The notes beneath the pieces were generated by a model. It had not been told where the DNA came from. It saw only the letters and a list, made by a program, of their open reading frames with translations, and did no database searches. The position numbers and the translations under genes were made by a program. From Chersky-840 sp035532735 (GTDB lineage Bacteria > Actinomycetota > Acidimicrobiia > Acidimicrobiales > UBA8190), in contig DATKQM010000013.1 of assembly GCA_035532735.1 (NCBI GenBank), forward strand, positions 1 through 64,000: DNA of 64,000 nt, written 5' to 3'. This document shows, piece after piece, positions 44,196 to 52,809 of the stretch (position 1 is the first letter of the stretch; every line of letters begins with the position of its first letter).

Positions 44196-44310
44196 CAAAA
44201 TTTGGTGAGGGCCTCGGAACGGCCCGCCGCCTCGCTCCCCGCTGCTTTCTGGCCCGCTCACTTTCCAACATTCACCACATTGGCGTACAGTCGCCTCAGG
44301 CGGGAGAGGG

Positions 44311-44517
44311 GTGATTCCACTGAGCGCAGATGACGTCACCAGCGCTCGCTACCTGACAGTACGCGAGGTAGCGAGCACGCTGAGAGTGTCGAATATGACG
44401 GTGTATCGATTGATCAATGCAGGAGAGCTCCCTGCGGTACGCGTCGGCAAGTCGTTCCGTCTCCGTGAAGATGACGTGAACCGCTACCTGGCGGACCGGT
44501 ACACCCAGGCCGGCTGA
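44311..44517 (+). CDS. Small excisionase/BldC-like helix-turn-helix protein
   Basis: 68 aa from GTG 44311 with GGGAG ahead. A single winged HTH of the MerR/excisionase type: YLTVREVASTLRVSNMTVYR, LINAGELPAVRVGKSFRLRE. It closely matches the small HTH protein next to proC in mycobacteria (Rv0500A), and resembles BldC, which polymerises on promoters. Such proteins act as regulators rather than phage excisionases when chromosomally conserved. Confidence 0.88.
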   Translation: MIPLSADDVTSARYLTVREVASTLRVSNMTVYRLINAGELPAVRVGKSFRLREDDVNRYLADRYTQAG

Positions 44518-44551
44518 CTCCCGCCGGCCACCTTGGCGAGGCGGGGGGAAG

Positions 44552-45415
44552 GTGGTGGGGCGCGCCGGTGGGTCGGTCTTTGTCCTCACCGACTACGGGC
44601 TCGCCGATGAGTTCGCCGGAGTGCTGCGAGCTTCTTTGGCGCGCCACGCGCCCGGCGTTCCGATCATCGACCTGACCCACGGGGTGGCACCGTTCGACGT
44701 CCGAGCGGGCGCGCTGACACTCGTGCGCGCCGTGCCTCATCTCGGTCCCGGTGTCGTCATGGCCGTGGTGGACCCCGGCGTGGGGACGTCGAGGCGCGCC
44801 ATCGCGGTCTCTGTATCGGCGTCTGTGCAGACGTCGGCGTCGGATGTGACCGATGGCGGACCGCATCATTTCGTCGGACCGGACAACGGTCTGCTCCTAT
44901 GGGCGGTCGACGTCCTCGGCGGCGTGGAACGCGCCGTGGAGATCTCTCCGCCACCGCCGAAGGACACCGGTGCGACCTTCGATGGTCGTGACGTCTTTGC
45001 GCCCGCGGTCGCGCGGCTGTGGCGGGGGGTGCCGCTGGAGGAGCTCGGAGACCCACTCGATCCTTCTGCCCTCGTGCGACTCACCCCTCCTCGGAGTTCG
45101 GTCTCGCCGGGTGTGCTCGAGGTCGAGGTCCAATGGGTGGACCGGTTCGGCAACGTCCAACTTGCCGCCGGGCCCGATCATGCCGCCGAGGCGGCGCTCG
45201 GCTCGGATCTCGAGGTGTCGGGTCCGACGACGACACGGCGGGCGAACGTGGTGCGCGCCTTCGCCGCGGTCGCGCCCGGGGCGATGGGCTTGATCGTCGA
45301 TGCCAACGGTCAGCTGTCTCTTGTGTGTGACCGGCAGTCGGCCGCTACCGTGCTGCGCGTGCAACCCGGCGACGTCGTCACACTGCGAGCAGTCGTGTCG
45401 GGCCGGCCTTCATGA
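44552..45415 (+). CDS. SAM hydroxide adenosyltransferase (DUF62 family)
   Basis: 287 aa from GTG 44552. Hydrolyses S-adenosylmethionine to adenosine and methionine. Seen: FVLTDYGLADEFAGVLRASL, IIDLTHGVAPFDVRAGALTL, VMAVVDPGVGTSRRAIAV and FVGPDNGLLLWAVD, then the C-terminal WVDRFGNVQLA motif. The family also includes SAM-dependent halogenases, but the residues seen fit the hydrolase group better. It overlaps the acyl-CoA synthetase gene by four bases. Confidence 0.9.
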   Translation: MVGRAGGSVFVLTDYGLADEFAGVLRASLARHAPGVPIIDLTHGVAPFDVRAGALTLVRAVPHLGPGVVMAVVDPGVGTSRRAIAVSVSASVQTSASDVTDGGPHHFVGPDNGLLLWAVDVLGGVERAVEISPPPPKDTGATFDGRDVFAPAVARLWRGVPLEELGDPLDPSALVRLTPPRSSVSPGVLEVEVQWVDRFGNVQLAAGPDHAAEAALGSDLEVSGPTTTRRANVVRAFAAVAPGAMGLIVDANGQLSLVCDRQSAATVLRVQPGDVVTLRAVVSGRPS

Positions 45416-47022
45416 ACCTCGCTGCCCTCGTCGACCAACACCCGGCGGGTGACCGTGCTCTTTATGCCGAGGGTGCCTGGCACACCTGGGGCGAGGTCCG
45501 GCGCCGGGCCGTGGCGGTGGCCACTGCACTCAAAGAGCTCGGTGTCGGTCCCGAAGCCCGGGTGGCGATCGTCTGGCCCACCTCGGTCGATTTTGTCGTC
45601 GCCTATCTCGGAGTCCTGGCGGCGGGTTCGGTGGCGGTCCCGCTCAACCCCAACAGCCCCGCCAACGAGCTGGGCCGTGAGCTCGCCGCCGTCGAGCCGG
45701 TCGTCGTCCTTGCCAGCGGCCCAGTCGGGGCCGTGCCGAGCGTGCCCCACGTGGTCCTGCCCGCCGCCGTTGTGGTCGGCGAAGGGGTGCCCGGTGAGCC
45801 TCGGACATGGGAGGAATTCTCGGCCGTCGTCACGTTCGAGCCTGAACCCGTGTCGATCCCCGACCTGGCAATATCCGCTGACACCCCGGCCGTACCGGTC
45901 GTCGAAAGGGTCGCCGAGGCCGGCTCGGACGACGGGCATCCTCTGCATCCGATCGAGCGAGCCGAGACCGATGTGGCCGTCCTCCTGTTCACCTCGGGGA
46001 CCGCAGGTGAGCCCAAGGCGGCCATGCTCAGCCATGGCAACCTGGTCGCCAACCTTCGTCAGATGCTCGGCATTCCCGAGATCCTCCGGTCCGACGATGT
46101 GGGGCTCGTCGCCCTACCGCTGTTCCACGTCTTCGGATTGAACGTCGCACTCGGTCTCTCGCTGGCCACGGGGGCCGCGCTCGTGTTGGAAACCCGCTTC
46201 GACGCCGCGCAGTCGCTCAAGCAGGTCCATGACCTGGGGGTGACCACGCTGCTCGGTGTCCCCACCATGTTCACGGCGTGGGCCGACATGCCCGATGCCG
46301 GTGCATGGGGCGCATCGGCATTCGCGGGCGTGCGTCGGGCGATCTCGGGTGCGGCCGCGCTCGACGCCGACGTCGCGGTGCGGTTCGAGCGGCGGTACGG
46401 GATCGAGATCTGGCAAGGATACGGGCTCACCGAGGCGGCACCGGCGGTGTCGACGTCGCTGGGCACCGGGCGCAATCGGCCGGGCTCGGTCGGTCGTCCC
46501 CTCCCCGGCGTCGAGGTGCAGCTGGTCGACGACGAGGACGAGCCGGTCCTCGAAGGCGATACCGGGGAGATCTGGGTCCGGGGTGACAACGTCTTCGTCG
46601 GTTATTGGCGCGACGCGACCGCGACGTCGCGTGTGCGCACCGACGACGGATGGTTGCGGACGGGCGACATCGGCGTGATCGGCGAGGACGGCGATCTCTT
46701 CGTCGTCGACCGGTCCAAGGATCTCGTCATCGTGTCGGGGTTCAACGTGTTCCCCGCCGAGGTCGAGCGCGTCGTGGCTTCGGTGCCCGGTGTGGCCGAC
46801 GTCGCGGTCATCGGCCGTCCTGACCCGAACACGGGCGAAACGGTCGAAGCCGTCATCGTCGCGGCACCCGGGGCCGTTGTGACCGAGGAGCTGGTGCGCG
46901 CCTATTGCGCCGCCAACCTGACGCGCTACAAGTGCCCGACGGCGATCAGGTTCGTGCCCGAGCTTCCCCGCGGGCTGGTGGGCAAGGCGTTGCGTCGGGC
47001 ATTGCGAGACCAACCCACCTGA
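45412..47022 (+). CDS. AMP-dependent acyl-CoA synthetase
   Basis: 536 aa ANL-superfamily enzyme. Activates a carboxylic acid to acyl-AMP and then acyl-CoA. ATP-binding motif VLLFTSGTAGEPKAAMLSHG, adenylate motif YGLTEAAPAVSTSL, GDTGEIWVRGDNVFVGYW, hinge WLRTGDIGVIGEDGDLFVVD, and the C-terminal Lys in PRGLVGKALRRAL. The chain length of the substrate is not evident. Overlaps the upstream gene by four bases. Confidence 0.93.
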   Translation: MNLAALVDQHPAGDRALYAEGAWHTWGEVRRRAVAVATALKELGVGPEARVAIVWPTSVDFVVAYLGVLAAGSVAVPLNPNSPANELGRELAAVEPVVVLASGPVGAVPSVPHVVLPAAVVVGEGVPGEPRTWEEFSAVVTFEPEPVSIPDLAISADTPAVPVVERVAEAGSDDGHPLHPIERAETDVAVLLFTSGTAGEPKAAMLSHGNLVANLRQMLGIPEILRSDDVGLVALPLFHVFGLNVALGLSLATGAALVLETRFDAAQSLKQVHDLGVTTLLGVPTMFTAWADMPDAGAWGASAFAGVRRAISGAAALDADVAVRFERRYGIEIWQGYGLTEAAPAVSTSLGTGRNRPGSVGRPLPGVEVQLVDDEDEPVLEGDTGEIWVRGDNVFVGYWRDATATSRVRTDDGWLRTGDIGVIGEDGDLFVVDRSKDLVIVSGFNVFPAEVERVVASVPGVADVAVIGRPDPNTGETVEAVIVAAPGAVVTEELVRAYCAANLTRYKCPTAIRFVPELPRGLVGKALRRALRDQPT

Positions 47023-47058
47023 CGCCCCGCCTGCGGGATTGCAGGTGACGCCTCTGTC

Positions 47059-47072
47059 ACTTGGTGCCAAGT
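47059..47072. promoter_or_regulatory. Palindrome upstream of rex
   Basis: ACTTGGTGCCAAGT: the six-base arms ACTTGG and CCAAGT are perfect inverted copies around TG. It ends 26 bases before ATG 47099 of rex, a position suited to an operator. It differs from the usual Rex box (TTGTGAnnnnnnTCACAA type), so another regulator is possible. Confidence 0.45.
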
Positions 47073-47098
47073 ACCTCTGTCTCAGTACGATCCGGCCG

Positions 47099-47806
47099 AT
47101 GGTGGTCCCGAGTCCGCGCCGCATTCCCGAGGCAACGGTCGCACGTCTTCCGGTCTACCAACGGATCCTGCTCGAGTTGGTCCGGGCCGGTACCTCGACG
47201 GTCTCCTCTGACCAGCTGGCGGAGATGGCCCGCGTGAACGCATCGAAGGTCCGCAAAGACCTCTCGTTCCTCGGATCCTTCGGGACGCGGGGCTCGGGGT
47301 ACGAGGCCCAATTCCTTCTCACCCAGATCGACAGGGAGCTGGGACTGCACCGAGACTGGCCCGTCGCCATCGTGGGCCTCGGGAACCTGGGTCGGGCGCT
47401 CGCCAACTCTCAGGGCTTCAGCTCCCGGGGCTTTCGGGTGGCGGGATTGTTCGACGTGGAGGAGGCACTGCTCGGGAGTGAGATCGGCGGCGTCAGGGTC
47501 CATCACGTCGACGACTTCGAACGGGTGTCGGCCGCCGACCCGCCGTCGATCGGTGTCATCGCCACGCCGGCGTCTGCCGCGCAGGACGTCGCCAACCGGA
47601 TGGTCAAAGCCGGTGTCGGGTCCGTGCTCAACTTCGCCCCCCGGGTCCTGACCGTTCCCCCTGACGTCTTGTTGCGCTACGTCGACTTGTCGATCGAGTT
47701 GCAGGTCATGAGCTTCTACCTCTCACACCGCGACAGCCCCGGCACCGCCCCGACCTGGTCCCCACTTCCCCATGCGGTTGGTCTCAGCTCTGCCGAGCCT
47801 GGCTGA
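47099..47806 (+). CDS. rex: Redox-sensing transcriptional repressor Rex
   Basis: 235 aa from ATG 47099. N-terminal winged helix (ATVARLPVYQRILLELVRAG, VNASKVRKDLSFLGSFGTRG) and C-terminal Rossmann domain binding NAD(H) (VAIVGLGNLGRALANSQGF, GLFDVEEALLG). The domain-swapping C-terminal helix (LSIELQVMSFYLSHR) is present. Rex senses the NADH/NAD+ ratio and represses respiration and heme genes; the hem operon follows and a nuo operon lies 12 kb away, both plausible targets. Confidence 0.95.
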   Translation: MVVPSPRRIPEATVARLPVYQRILLELVRAGTSTVSSDQLAEMARVNASKVRKDLSFLGSFGTRGSGYEAQFLLTQIDRELGLHRDWPVAIVGLGNLGRALANSQGFSSRGFRVAGLFDVEEALLGSEIGGVRVHHVDDFERVSAADPPSIGVIATPASAAQDVANRMVKAGVGSVLNFAPRVLTVPPDVLLRYVDLSIELQVMSFYLSHRDSPGTAPTWSPLPHAVGLSSAEPG

Positions 47807-47980
47807 GAAAAGCCCGAAACCGGTCGTCCACCAGCCCTTGGTCCCCGGCCGGCGCTCCCTGTCCCCCGGTGTCGGGCACCAGGACCGACATCGGCGCAGG
47901 CCACAGCGGTCTGGCATACAGCTGCGCCGACCGGCATCCTGGTAGGGGAGGGAACGGGCCCACCGAGGGCCGCGTGTCCC

Positions 47981-49297
47981 GTGCGGGTGGTCCACTCGCG
48001 CAAGGAGCTCTGCGAGACGTTGTCTGTCATCGTCGTTGGACTCGAGCAGCACCAGGTGCCGCTCGACGTGCTCGAAAGGGTCGCCATCGCCGAGGACGAC
48101 CTCGGCAAGGTGGTCGCCGGCCTTCGGGACAGGGCGAATCTGGCCGAAGTCGTCGTGCTGTCGACCTGCATGCGCACCGAGCTCTACGCCGTGGTGGAGC
48201 GGTTCCACGAAGGGGTGACCGACCTTCAGGAGTTCCTCGCCGCCATGGCCGGGACGCCTGTCGACGCGCTAGACGGGCGGTGGACGGTGTTCTTCGACGA
48301 CGCCGTGACCGGGCACCTCTTCGAGGTCGCCGCCGGTCTGCGTTCGAGCGTGCTAGGGGAGACCGAAGTCCTGGGCCAGGTACGTCGCGCCCTCGAGCGG
48401 GCCCAGGCCGAACATGCCAGCGGCCCGGTGCTGGCGGGTCTGTTCCGCCACGCCGTGCAGGCCGGCCGTCACGTCCGGTCGACCACGGCCATCGCCCAGG
48501 GCTCGACGTCGTTGTCGCACGTCGCCGTCGCCCTCGCCGCATCGAGGCTGGGGGGATCGTTGGCCGGGCGCCACGTCGTCGTGGTGGGTGCCGGCGAGAT
48601 GGGGGAAGGCATGGTCGACGCCCTGGGTGGTCACGGTGACCTGGCCCAGGTGGTGGTGGCCAACCGGACGGTGGGTCGGGCGTCGACCCTCGCCGCCCGG
48701 GTGGGGGGCACGGGCGTCGGGCTCGCCGATCTCGGTGACGCGCTCGGATCAGCCGACGTGGTGTTCGTCTCCACTGCCGCCTCGCTCCCAGTGCTCGACG
48801 CCGAGCTCCTCGCTGCCGCGCTCGAGGCGCGCACCGCGACAGCGGGTCGTGCCCCGCTCGTCGTCGTCGACCTCGGCGTCCCCCGTAACGTCCATCCGGC
48901 CGTGGCGGGCATCGCCGGGATCGACCTTTTGGACATGGACGACCTCACCGAGCACGCCGAGCGGGCCATGGAGGGGCGACGGGCCGAACTGTCGGCGGCC
49001 CAGGAGATCGTGAGCCAGGAAGTGGAGCGCTATCGCGCCGAGGAGCGGGCGCGGGGGGCTGCTCCTGTGGTCTCGGCGTTGCGGGCTCGCGTGGAGGAGC
49101 TGCGCCGTTCGGAGCTCGACCGCCATCGGGCCCGGTTGTCCGAGCTCGACGAACGGGAATGGGCGGAAGTGGACTCGGTGGTGCGTGACGTGCTCGCCAA
49201 ATTGCTGCACCAGCCGACCGTGGCGGTGAAAGAGGCGGCTGGCACCCCGCGTGGAGAGCGTCTGGTCGAGGCGCTGCGCACGCTGTTCGACCTCTGA
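47981..49297 (+). CDS. hemA: Glutamyl-tRNA reductase HemA
   Basis: 438 aa from GTG 47981; TTG 48020, just before SVIVVGLEQHQVPL, matches the usual family start better. Reduces glutamyl-tRNA to glutamate-1-semialdehyde. Seen: catalytic Cys in VVLSTCMRTELYAVVE, AAGLRSSVLGETEVLGQVRR, QAGRHVRSTTAIAQGSTSLS, Rossmann VVVGAGEMGEGMVDALGGHG and VVDLGVPRNVHP, then the dimerisation helices. It opens the heme operon and would be the regulated step. Confidence 0.95.
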   Translation: MRVVHSRKELCETLSVIVVGLEQHQVPLDVLERVAIAEDDLGKVVAGLRDRANLAEVVVLSTCMRTELYAVVERFHEGVTDLQEFLAAMAGTPVDALDGRWTVFFDDAVTGHLFEVAAGLRSSVLGETEVLGQVRRALERAQAEHASGPVLAGLFRHAVQAGRHVRSTTAIAQGSTSLSHVAVALAASRLGGSLAGRHVVVVGAGEMGEGMVDALGGHGDLAQVVVANRTVGRASTLAARVGGTGVGLADLGDALGSADVVFVSTAASLPVLDAELLAAALEARTATAGRAPLVVVDLGVPRNVHPAVAGIAGIDLLDMDDLTEHAERAMEGRRAELSAAQEIVSQEVERYRAEERARGAAPVVSALRARVEELRRSELDRHRARLSELDEREWAEVDSVVRDVLAKLLHQPTVAVKEAAGTPRGERLVEALRTLFDL

Positions 49298-49301
49298 CGC
49301 C

Positions 49302-50273
49302 GTGGTGACCCCGATCGGCGGGGACCGAGAGAGCCCGCTGCGACTCGCCACCCGAGGATCGCCTCTGGCGTTGTTCCAGGCGCGACGCGTCGCCGATCTT
49401 CTGGCCGCGCTTCCTGGTCCAACGCACTGCGAAGTTGTCGTGGTGCAGACGACCGGGGACACGCTCGTCGATGTCCCGGTGGCACAGCTCGGAGGCCAAG
49501 GCGCCTTCGTCAAGGAAGTGCAACTGGCCGTCCTCGACGGACGTGCCGATCTGGCCGTCCACTCCGCCAAGGACCTTCCTTCGGTCACGCCGCCGGGCCT
49601 CGTCCTGGCGTGTGTGCCCGAACGCGCCGACCCGCGCGACGCGTTGGTCGGTTGCGCGCTCGAGTCGCTGTCGTCAGGTGCGACGGTGGCGACGGGCTCG
49701 GTGCGTCGCCGCGCCCAGTTGGCGTGGCTGCGTCCGGACCTGACCTACTGCGATCTGCGCGGCAACATGGCAAAACGGCTCGACCGGGCCCTCGAGGTGG
49801 GGGCGGGCGTGCTCGCCTGGGCCGCTCTGCAACGCCTCGGGCTCAATGCGCCGGTGGCCGAGGTGCTCGATGTCGCCACGATGCTCCCGCAGGTGGGCCA
49901 GGGTGCGTTGGCGGTCGAATGCCGTGACGGTGACCACGCCGTCCTCGAGCTCCTTGCGGCTGTCGACGACCGCGTCGCGCACAGCGCGGTGCGGGCCGAA
50001 CGTGGCTTTCTCGCTGCGCTCGGCGGAGGGTGCACCTTGCCCCTCGGCGCCCTGGCCGTCGTGCGCGATGACGGTCAACTGTCGATCGACGGCTTTCTGG
50101 CGAGTCGCGACGGGAGGATCTTGTTGCGTCGTGGCATCGATGGACCCATGTCCGAGCCCGAAACGCTCGGCCGTCGGCTCAGCGCCGTCTTGCTCGACGA
50201 GTGCGGAGGACGGTCGCTCGACGACTGGGACGATGACGCCTGGACCGAGCCCGATCGGGCTCGACAACCGTGA
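49302..50273 (+). CDS. hemC: Porphobilinogen deaminase HemC
   Basis: 323 aa from GTG 49302 (GTG 49305 is equivalent). Polymerises four porphobilinogens to hydroxymethylbilane. LRLATRGSPLALFQARRVAD, VQTTGDTL, GAFVKEVQLAVLDGRADLAV, HSAKDLPS and TGSVRRRAQLAWLRPDL are seen, and GGGCTLPLGALA carries the Cys that holds the dipyrromethane cofactor. The stop overlaps the start of the next gene by four bases. Confidence 0.96.
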   Translation: MVTPIGGDRESPLRLATRGSPLALFQARRVADLLAALPGPTHCEVVVVQTTGDTLVDVPVAQLGGQGAFVKEVQLAVLDGRADLAVHSAKDLPSVTPPGLVLACVPERADPRDALVGCALESLSSGATVATGSVRRRAQLAWLRPDLTYCDLRGNMAKRLDRALEVGAGVLAWAALQRLGLNAPVAEVLDVATMLPQVGQGALAVECRDGDHAVLELLAAVDDRVAHSAVRAERGFLAALGGGCTLPLGALAVVRDDGQLSIDGFLASRDGRILLRRGIDGPMSEPETLGRRLSAVLLDECGGRSLDDWDDDAWTEPDRARQP

Positions 50274-51781
50274 CCGTCTACCTGGTGGGGGCTGGTCCCG
50301 GGGATCCCGGGTTGCTCACCCGGCGCGGCGCGGAGCTGCTCGGACGAGCCGACGTGGTGTTGTTCGACCGGTTGGTCGACCCTCGGCTCCTCGATCTGGC
50401 GCCCGAAGACGCGTTGTGCATCGACGTGGGCAAACGCCCTGGTCAATTGAGCCACCAGGACGAGATCAACGGACTCCTCCTCGAGCATTCCCGACTCGGA
50501 AGGACCGTCGTCCGGCTCAAGGGGGGCGACCCGTTCGTCTTCGGCCGGGGAGGAGAGGAAGCCGAGGTCCTGCTCAGTGCCGGCATCGCCTTCGAGATCG
50601 TCCCCGGCGTCACCTCTGCCTTCGCGGCACCGGCCGCGGCCGGGGTCCCGGTCACCCATCGAGGGTTGTCGTCGTCGGTGACGGTGGTGAGCGGACACGC
50701 CGGCGATCCCGACGCGCCGGGTGCGGTCGACTGGCCGGCGCTGGCGCGTACCGGCGGCACCATCGTGATCCTGATGGGCATGGCCTCTCGCGTTGAGATC
50801 GCCCGTCGCCTCGTCGACGCCGGACGCAGTCCCGACACCCCCGTCGTCGTGGTACACCGCGGCACCACCGCAGGCCAGGCCAGCGTGCGGACCACCCTGG
50901 CGGGTCTGGTCGATGTGGAGCTCGGACCTCCGTGCACGATCGTGATCGGCCCCGTGGCCGCGCTCGACCTGCACGACGCGGCCCGCGGTGCTCTGTCGGG
51001 TACCCGGGTCGTGGTGACACGGGCACGCGCGCAGGGCGCCCCGCTCGTCTCAGCCCTTATCGAGGCGGGCGCGGAGGTGATCGAGCTCCCGGTCATCGCC
51101 GTTGCCGACCCGCCTGACGGGGGCGCGGCCCTGCGCACCGAGGCGGCGCGCGCCGACACCTACGACTGGATCGTTCTCACCTCGGCAAACGCCGTCGACC
51201 GCTTCGTCGGGCTCTTGCGTGACGGGCGGGCCCTCGGTCGGGCTCGCCTCGCCGTCGTGGGGGAGGCCACCGCCCGCGCCCTGGCGCTCCGTCGCCTCGT
51301 GGCGGATCTCGTCCCCGACGTGGAGACCGCCGACGGGCTGGTCCAGGCCATGCCCGAGGCGCCTTCGGGAGCAGGCGCGTCGGGGCGGGTGTTGTTCCCA
51401 AGGGCGGCCGGGGCTCGCGACGTGGTCGCACCCGGGCTCCGGGACAAGGGATGGGAGGTGACCGAGGTCGCCGCTTACCGCACCGTGGCCGCGCGCCGCG
51501 ACCCGGGCGGCCTCGACCCTGGTGTTGGTGACGCTGAGCTCGACATGGTGTCGAGCGCAGATGTCATCACCTTCACGTCCCCCTCCACGGTGACCTGTTA
51601 CGTGGAGCTGGCCCGACAGCGGGCCGCGCCCCCGGTGGTGGCGTGCATCGGACCGGTGACCGCCGACGCGGCCCGGCTCGCCGGCTTCCATGTCGATGTG
51701 GTCGCCGACGAGCACAGTGTCGAGGGGCTCGTTGCCGCCCTGTCGGCTCACTTCGGCGCTGACCCGGCGCCTCCGACGTAG
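50270..51781 (+). CDS. cobA-hemD: Bifunctional uroporphyrinogen-III methyltransferase / synthase (CobA-HemD)
   Basis: 503 aa from GTG 50270. Residues 1-240 are SAM uroporphyrinogen-III methyltransferase (VYLVGAGPGDPGLLTRRGAE, VVRLKGGDPFVFGRGGEEAE, VPGVTSAFAAPAAAGVPVTH). Residues about 245-503 are uroporphyrinogen-III synthase (GTRVVVTRARAQGAPLVSAL, WIVLTSANAVDRFVGLL, DVITFTSPSTVTCYVELA). The fusion closes the macrocycle and also starts the siroheme/cobalamin branch. It is a common fusion in actinobacteria and some firmicutes. Cobalamin genes are not in the window. Confidence 0.95.
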   Translation: MTVYLVGAGPGDPGLLTRRGAELLGRADVVLFDRLVDPRLLDLAPEDALCIDVGKRPGQLSHQDEINGLLLEHSRLGRTVVRLKGGDPFVFGRGGEEAEVLLSAGIAFEIVPGVTSAFAAPAAAGVPVTHRGLSSSVTVVSGHAGDPDAPGAVDWPALARTGGTIVILMGMASRVEIARRLVDAGRSPDTPVVVVHRGTTAGQASVRTTLAGLVDVELGPPCTIVIGPVAALDLHDAARGALSGTRVVVTRARAQGAPLVSALIEAGAEVIELPVIAVADPPDGGAALRTEAARADTYDWIVLTSANAVDRFVGLLRDGRALGRARLAVVGEATARALALRRLVADLVPDVETADGLVQAMPEAPSGAGASGRVLFPRAAGARDVVAPGLRDKGWEVTEVAAYRTVAARRDPGGLDPGVGDAELDMVSSADVITFTSPSTVTCYVELARQRAAPPVVACIGPVTADAARLAGFHVDVVADEHSVEGLVAALSAHFGADPAPPT

Positions 51782-51792
51782 GCTCGCCAGTC

Positions 51793-52809
51793 ATGGATGT
51801 CAGGCCCGAGCCGGGGATCAGCGGCGCCGGATTCCCCGTGCGTCGGATGCGTCGGCTCCGCCGCACCCCGGCGCTGCGGCGACTGGTGGCCGAGACGAGC
51901 CTCGGCGTCGGCGACCTCGTCGCCCCGTTATTCGTCCGGGCCGGCATCAGCGATCGCATCCCCATCGCGTCGCTGCCCGGACACTTCCAGCACTCCAGGT
52001 CGTCGCTGCTCGTCGAGGCCAAGCGCCTGGCGTCACTCGGGGTCCCCGGGATCGTGCTGTTCGGGGTCCCCGAGGAAAAGGACGCCGTCGGGTCCGGCGC
52101 GTGGGACCGCGATGGCGTGGTGCAGGTGGCCCTCTCCGAACTGCGCAGCGCGCTCGGAGACACGATGGTGCTGATCGCGGACCTCTGCCTCGACGAGTAC
52201 ACCGACCATGGTCACTGCGGCGTCGTGCGCGAGGATGGGACCGTCGACAACGACGCCACGCTCGAGCTCTACCAGCGCGTGGCCCTGGCCCAGGCCGTGG
52301 CGGGTGCCGACGTCGTGGCACCGAGCGGGATGATGGACGGCCAGGTGGGTGCCATCCGTGGCGCCCTCGACAGCGCCGGCCACATCGACGTCGCCGTGCT
52401 CGCCTACGCCGCCAAGTTCGCGTCGGCCCTGTACGGGCCGTTTCGTGACGCCGTCGACGTCACCATCATGGGGGGAGGGGACCGGCGCGGGTACCAGCAG
52501 GACCCCCGCAACCGACGCGAAGCCCTGACCGAAGTGGCTCTCGACATCGCCGAAGGCGCCGACATGGTGATGGTGAAGCCCGCCCTCGCCTATCTCGACG
52601 TGATCGCGGAGGTAGCCCGACGTGTCGACGTCCCTGTGGCGGCGTATCACGTGAGTGGCGAGTACTCGATGGTGAAAGCGGCCGCCGAGCGGGGGTGGAT
52701 CGACGGCGACGCAGTGGCGCTCGAGCACCTCATCGCGCTCAAGCGGGCGGGTGCGACGGTCATCCTGACGTACTTCGCGGGAGAGGTCGCCGAGGCCATG
52801 CGTGACTGA
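51793..52809 (+). CDS. hemB: Delta-aminolevulinic acid dehydratase HemB
   Basis: 338 aa from ATG 51793. Condenses two aminolevulinates to porphobilinogen. Schiff-base lysines are in YAAKFASALYGPFRD and MVMVKPALAYLDVI. The metal-site loop reads DLCLDEYTDHGHCG: Cys, Asp, Cys rather than the Cys-Cys-Cys of zinc enzymes or the Ala/Asp pattern of magnesium enzymes, so the metal may be held differently. The 3' end overlaps hemL by eight bases, indicating translational coupling. Confidence 0.96.
   Translation: MDVRPEPGISGAGFPVRRMRRLRRTPALRRLVAETSLGVGDLVAPLFVRAGISDRIPIASLPGHFQHSRSSLLVEAKRLASLGVPGIVLFGVPEEKDAVGSGAWDRDGVVQVALSELRSALGDTMVLIADLCLDEYTDHGHCGVVREDGTVDNDATLELYQRVALAQAVAGADVVAPSGMMDGQVGAIRGALDSAGHIDVAVLAYAAKFASALYGPFRDAVDVTIMGGGDRRGYQQDPRNRREALTEVALDIAEGADMVMVKPALAYLDVIAEVARRVDVPVAAYHVSGEYSMVKAAAERGWIDGDAVALEHLIALKRAGATVILTYFAGEVAEAMRD

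Noticed and set aside
44311..44517. Phage excisionase
   Set aside because: The gene is excisionase-like in fold only. Its position next to proC matches a conserved chromosomal regulator, and the integrase is 12 kb away.
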